Program-made: the position numbers and the translations under genes | NCBI GenBank assembly: GCA_951217055.1 | Contig: OX578286.1 | Coordinates: 36,860,345 to 36,924,344, forward strand | Origin: Gerris lacustris | Taxonomy: Eukaryota > Arthropoda > Insecta > Hemiptera > Gerridae | Reading direction: 5' to 3' | Length of the DNA stretch: 64,000 bases | Notes under the pieces: generated by a model | Database searches by the model: none | What the model saw: only the letters and a program-made list of their open reading frames with translations | Told to the model about the DNA's origin: nothing | Part shown: positions 59,168 through 64,000 of the stretch, piece by piece | How positions within the stretch are numbered: position 1 is the stretch's first letter | How the letters are laid out: each line of letters opens with the position of its first letter

Positions 59168-59361
59168 GATTTGAAGAGAAGCCTTTCAGGTGTCCATCGT
59201 GTCTAAAAAGCTATAAGTTGCTGAACAGTTTGAGAAATCACGTTCGCTACGAATGCGGCAAAGAGGCGCAACTTCAATGTCCACATTGTCCTTTCAGAAC
59301 TAAATTGAAAGGGAATTTAAAAGCTCATATGGGCATTAAGCATCTTGAATTGCTGAAGTGA
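59168..59361 (+). CDS. lola: lola-type alternative terminal exon 21 (zinc-finger pair, tandem duplicate)
   Basis: Terminal exon of 64 residues, 1503 bases from exon 20 and a near copy of it, with the same acceptor gatttgttcacag (AG at 59166-59167). Ligands are Cys9, Cys12, His25, Cys30 and Cys38, Cys41, His54, His59. Two residues differ from exon 20. Both copies keep splice site, open frame and stop, so neither looks like a pseudogene. It is the last zinc-finger exon seen in the window. Confidence 0.88.
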
Positions 59362-59848
59362 TTTCTGCTAAAGATATCTAGAAGAATTTGAAAGTAGTAA
59401 GTTGTTGTTTAGGGTACAAAATTCTAGAGTTTATCCCTTATATGTAAACTATATCCTATGAAGACCATTAATAGGCATTAACATTTGAGTATTTTTGTAA
59501 TTGTTACTGCAAATGCTTTTGTTAATACTTTTAAAACGGTTCAAACAAGAAACATTGGCGTGTTAAGTACAAATTAGATGTATATATCGGCTACAAATGG
59601 ATACACAACTGAAATTTGGAGAATCCTGACGTAGCCAAACCATGCTTAAAGACTTTGTGTTTTAGTATATAATATATATTGTATAATATATATGATAAAT
59701 AAATTTGGAATAGCTCATAAAACCCAAAGCTCAATGCAGATCAAATTTTAAATAATGATGTCACCCACTCTCAGAAACTCAATCTTAATATAAGAAAATT
59801 AAAATTCATTAAAATTCATCAAAACCCAAATATCAATAACGTTCTTAG

Positions 59849-59920
<72 letters not shown>

Positions 59921-60954
59921 TATATGTATCATACATAATTTGTATCTATTTTGTCTTCCCAATTGATATATAACCTGGGTGACGTAACCTGTGTAGTATA
60001 CGTATTATAAATAATTTGACAATATAGGATTTTTTTAAAATTAAAACATATGTTGTTGTTGTTTTTTATTATTACTGTTATTAGTTCCCTGATTTATTGC
60101 TACTGTATTTGGTCGGCACGTAGATAGTTCTAGTTCGATTCCCAAATCCAGCAGGGAACTCATGTTCTATGATTATCCAGCTTTGTGAAATAAATTGGTT
60201 GCTACATGACTAAAATGACGTCTCTTTAGGTTGAAGTTGCCATATTTTATTATACGGCTGGTGGAGTTTTAATGCTGAGCGCTGAGCCCATGTCATTGTT
60301 ACACATAGTTAGCGAGAGCTTTTTTTGAGACCGGTTCTGGAAGACGAGAGGCAGGACGTCAGTAAGGCAGAAAGAGTTGAGAATACGGGTACATCCAGAG
60401 TGTACGCTAGTTCCGAATCAGGTTCTGACTTCGAAAACAAGCGCGAGAATTTAACTATATTGTTACAGCAGGGTGGCCATAGTAGAGGCAACTGCTTATG
60501 TAGGCATCGGAATCAGATACTTTACCGGATTAGACCATTGTTGTTTCCGAGTCGGAATGCTATTAGCGCGTAAGGAATGTAATTTTTAGTTGTTTTTGTA
60601 ATAATTTTCCTTATTATAAATAAATGCTGTTTTTGGCGGAGATTTGTTTTTTTAATTATAGTATAATTAAAACTTATCTCGAAAGTGTTTCATAATTTTT
60701 GTTAAAAAATGTGGTAGAACGTTAACCACTTACTTTCTAAAATATTGTAAAAAAAACGTTCCATATAATTTTTACTAATGACCAAGTGGTGAATATTCCC
60801 CATACTCACTTCTTAACTTATTAATTTCATTGACAGCAATTCTTTAGATTCGGCAAATCCGCGTTTCAGAGCATTTCTATTTGCCATTTTTGGAGTCTGG
60901 ATCTGATTCGGTCTGAACCAACGTGCACTCTCAAGTGCACTCGCAAAGTCTGTG

Positions 60955-61212
60955 TTAAGGTGGAAATACACATGCAAGTATAAAAGCAAGCCAGTGGCGA
61001 GTAACTGGCATGCTGCAAAAGCTATGAACATTTTCCAGTGAAACAGCATATTAGTTTCCCCATCCTTCGACTTGTGCCATTGGCAAGACAAAAATCAAAC
61101 CCCGTGCGATGTACTCGCATGCTTTTTGATGTATACACATGCCAGTAGCTCTCATCTGCGAGCTACTTGCATACTTTTGCACAAGTTACTAGCATGTGAT
61201 TGCAGCCTTTAT
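60955..61212. mobile_element. TIR element (MITE), relative of the 11103 element
   Basis: Contains aaggtggaaatacacatgca at the left and tagcatgtgattgcagcctt at the right, with gagctacttgcat-type internal repeats. More diverged ends than the 11103 copy. Confidence 0.5.
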
Positions 61213-61679
61213 GCCAGAGGAAAAGGAATAACCTACTGTCTCTACCAGGTTCCCTGACGCCTTAAAATATGTGTTTATTGTGTGCTGCGCGTTTTATCAT
61301 CTAGCAATATACATTTGAGTCATTTGGCATTTGATCAAGCCGTCACAGGCGTTGCGCCATGGATTCATTATTATTATATTATGATTTATTATTATTATGA
61401 ATAGAACCTTTAATACCCTTTTTCGCCATTCTATCCTTATGCACATCTTTAATAATTTTCCGTATAATTTATGCTTGGTTCTTAGAATGCAGCTCCTGCA
61501 GTTTTTTGTTGGCTTCTCTTTTTCTTTAGCTTTGTTTAAATTTCGCTTTATGTCCAAACTCTATAGCCAAGTAAAGGTTTGTTTTCTATAACTATTTCTT
61601 CTAACTTTCCTTTTGTATTCTTCCATCATCTATCCTACGATATTGTCTCCAGTCCATTGGAAACCATCTACCATGGTAA

Positions 61680-61802
61680 AGCTTTGTCCACACTATGTCG
61701 CTGTATGCCGGCGGCTTTGCCGCGCCGGCAAAGCCAATGGTTGTACCTCTCTGTCCACATACACATAGGCATTCGTCGGCATAGTGTGGACATGCCTTAG
61801 GT
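61680..61802. mobile_element. short TIR element (MITE)
   Basis: Left end agctttgtccacactatg and right end catagtgtggacatgcctta are approximate inverses, around a GC-rich core (gccggcggctttgccgcgcc) that itself folds back. Confidence 0.6.
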
Positions 61803-62149
61803 ATTATGACCTTTAAGCTGTTTAACTGATTATCTTTTTCCTTTATTCAATTCTGTTTTGACTCCACCCTTAAGAAAGAAATTAAAAAGCCTGTTTTCAG
61901 CCACTATAGTAATTTTGAGTGTCTTTCAAAAGATATTGATCATGAAACGTTTTAACTTTAGAATTTTACCTTAAATACCTATATTTTTGTAATGGATGGA
62001 TTTCTTTTGTCAGGCTCTGAAGATGACCTAGTGGTTAATAGCCAGCATTTTTTAATTAAGGCTTTAGAGGGGAGAAGTCTTTCTTTATTATTGTCTTGTT
62101 CGAACTTGCAAATGGTCATCATCTGATGCCACGGCTGTTTCCAAGTTTG

Positions 62150-63080
62150 TTCGGTACTTCTTTAGACTGTTACTCTCCTATGTTTTTTTAGAATATAAAT
62201 GACTTTGACTAAATAACTATTAAGACATAGGGATGTTTAGTCTAATGTACTTTGGGACAAAGGAATATCACATTTCTATTTTACCATTTTGGTAGTATTC
62301 ATACTACAGAAAGAATAAATTTTTAATTTTAATCAAATTATAATTATTATTAACTACGGGAAACAGACAGAGAAAAATACACTCCAGTGCCGGGATTTGA
62401 ACCACGGGCCTCTATATTTCCAGTATAGCGCTCTACCATCTAAGCTACGCAGGAGAATGAGTTTCTCTGACGTTAATGATACCTTGTCCCGAATTTAAGC
62501 TTTCAATTTTCCACCTAAGTCTTAGAAGTCAACATTAATGACATAGAACTAGACCGAGAAATAACGCTTATAATTATAAAGTACCCAATTAGTACCTGTA
62601 CCTAGTACAATCAATTAGAAATTCATATTTTACCATTTTGGTAGTATTCATACTACAGAAAGATTAAATTTTAATTTTAATCAAATTATAATTATTATTA
62701 ACTACGGGAAACAGACAGAGAAAAATACACTCCAGCGCCGGGATTTGAACCACGGGCCTCTATCTATCACATTTCTATTTGTATAAGGGGAGTAACAATC
62801 TAAAGAAGAACATTCAGTGCACCTTCTTCAGTTTGTTACTCACCTCTGATTTTTTTTATAGGGGGAGTAACAGTCTAAAGAAGAACATTCAGTGCACCTT
62901 CTTCAGTTTGTTACTCCCCTCTGATTTTTTTATAAGGGGGGTATCAGTCTAAAGAAGAACATTCAGTGCACCTTCTTCAGTTTGTTACTCCCCTCTGATT
63001 TTTTTATAAGGGGAGTAATAGTCTAAAGAAGAACATTCAGTGCACCTTCTTCAGTTTGTTACTCCAATCTGTTTTTTGCT
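62150..63080. mobile_element. TIR element with nested SINE insertion and hairpin array
   Basis: Starts ggtacttctttagactgttactc at 62150. At 62282 it is interrupted by a 484-base insertion (described separately) with 15-base direct repeats. From 62781 the element resumes and its hairpin is repeated about four times in units of roughly 86 bases up to 63080. Confidence 0.7.
62282..62765 (-). mobile_element. tRNA-derived SINE insertion with 15-base target-site duplication
   Basis: Flanked by identical copies of atcacatttctattt (62267-62281 and 62766-62780). On the minus strand, about 62455 down to 62385 gives a tRNA-like head with a good A box (tagcttagatggtagagcgc) and B box (ggttcaaatcc). A body ending ggtagtattcat-type sequence follows. 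The head end and body are present again at 62625-62765, so the insert is a dimer or two copies. Fragments of the body also occur at about 3840-3965. Confidence 0.65.
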
Positions 63081-63084
63081 TCCG

Positions 63085-64000
63085 AGCTTACCGAAGGTAA
63101 CGGAAGCTATGTGATCGTTCTGAAGAACGAAAAAATTTTAGATCTCCGATTTCAAAAATTCCAAGACAGAAATCCGTTTCAGACATCAGGGAACATTTTT
63201 GGTTCCGTGTCTGTCTGTCGGTCTGTCGGTCTGTCGTTCAATTTTTGCGAACCAACATATCTTAAAAACTACACGTTTAATTTTAATGAAATTTGGGTGG
63301 TTGGTCATAATTAGCCCAACGTTGGTCCCATATAAGTTTCAACATTCTGCGCATATTTGTTTCTCTTCCACATGCGCACAAACATACATTTATTTACACC
63401 TATAGCTTCAAAAGTACTTATCTGATTTCATTGAAACTTTTATAGTTTATCGAAAGTAACCCGCAGATAGCCCCAGATTAATTTTAACCGTCTATGCTCT
63501 TTAACTTTTGCTAAATTGATACTATAATTCGTGTAAAAAATCTAAACAATTTTGACAGATTAAAAAAAAAACGGGGGAAACAATTAAACCAATTTGACAA
63601 TAATGACTTGTAAAAGCATAAAATCAATAAAGTACGTGGATAGGATGCGAGGAAGCTAAGTGCCACACCAATTGGCAGTATATTTTATAAGGGGAGTAAC
63701 AATCTAAAGAAGTGCCGTTTGATCTTCCTGAAACTTTACCAGAGTACAGGATTTGTGTTTCTGATGGCAGTGATCTTAGAGCTTTTTAGAGATCATCCTT
63801 GACCCTTTAGCGCTATTTTGTTATTTTTCTTTTGGTGACGCTGATAATCTAAGAAAAGTTGCTTGTTGGCTATTTCAATGTTAACAAAAGCACTTATTTC
63901 ACTCTCTCTTTTATTCATTCTAACTTCTGTACAGTTCTTGGTTAAAAGAATAAAATCACTTTCATTCAGAAGATGCTGGCAAAAACTTTGTCTAATACAT
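63085..64000. other. end of window, dispersed repeat
   Basis: From 63085 to about 63500 a repeat with a gtctgtcggtctgtcg run and tttaattttaatgaaatttgggtgg. A fragment of the ctttagattgtt TIR family is at 63685-63715. No zinc-finger exon is visible before the window ends. Confidence 0.5.

Larger units (their letters stand above)
57310..60560. repeat. ~1.5-kb tandem segmental duplication carrying exons 20 and 21
   Basis: Sequence from about 57310 to 58800 recurs from about 58820 to 60560, with the exons 1503 bases apart. The upstream block (ctccttcggtgaaaaagttt), exon, downstream block (acccaaagctcaat) and end block (gagaccggttctggaagacg) all match. Copy 2 is longer, through a (TA)n stretch at 59850-59916 and other insertions. 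Both copies contain a tRNA/SINE-like ttcgatcccaaat box. Confidence 0.9.
60600..62145. other. sequence after exon 21 with scattered MITEs
   Basis: Besides the two TIR elements listed, AT-rich with no coding signal. gctctgaagatgacctag at 62014 resembles the start of a hammerhead-like core but lacks the gaaac half. Confidence 0.45.

Noticed and set aside
62385..62455. tRNA gene with apparent Ser-type anticodon on the minus strand
   Set aside because: Box A and B are good, but T-stem and acceptor pairing are poor and it sits inside a SINE insertion with target duplication.

Overview
The window is AT-rich eukaryotic DNA with large introns, (TA)n microsatellites and many degraded transposons. It fits an insect genome; the order cannot be settled from the sequence.

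The only real genes visible are 21 small plus-strand exons, each opening at a 3' splice site and ending in a stop codon. Twenty encode a pair of zinc fingers and one encodes four. All 21 open in the same reading phase (two bases complete a split codon). Nearly all follow one template: a C2HC finger (C-x2-C-x12-H-x4-C), a seven-residue linker often reading GKEPxFx, then a C2H2 finger (C-x2-C-x12-H-x4-H). This is the architecture of the alternative 3'-terminal exons of longitudinals lacking (lola), a BTB/POZ transcription-factor gene whose shared 5' exons are spliced to one of many terminal exons. No BTB exon is present, so the constant exons should lie upstream of base 1.

Layout: exon 1 (1013-1212); a related trio, exons 2-4 (2875-8806), with a shared TIR element downstream of each; exon 5 (12487-12896) with four fingers; a second trio, exons 6-8 (18614-25405); exons 9-11 (27781-32105); a pair with long tails, exons 12 and 13 (35776-38520); exons 14-16 (38743-42889), where 14 and 16 are sisters; exon 17 (47918); exon 18 (51355); exon 19 (52656); and a recent ~1.5 kb tandem duplication carrying the almost identical exons 20 and 21 (57665 and 59168). 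No zinc-finger exon is seen after 59361.

Between exons lie tandem repeats (about 18 to 107 bp units), several within a few hundred bases of an exon. Three arrays lie on or near the acceptors of exons 4, 5 and 6 and multiply splice-site-like or branch-point-like sequence. Transposon remains include a TIR/MITE family present at least eight times, a gag fragment between direct repeats, a Jockey-like reverse transcriptase tail, a Tc1/mariner-type transposase pseudogene, tRNA-derived SINE pieces, and several repeats with hammerhead-ribozyme-like cores of the kind described in Penelope-like elements. The functional unit is one gene; each terminal exon would give the shared BTB protein a different DNA-binding end.
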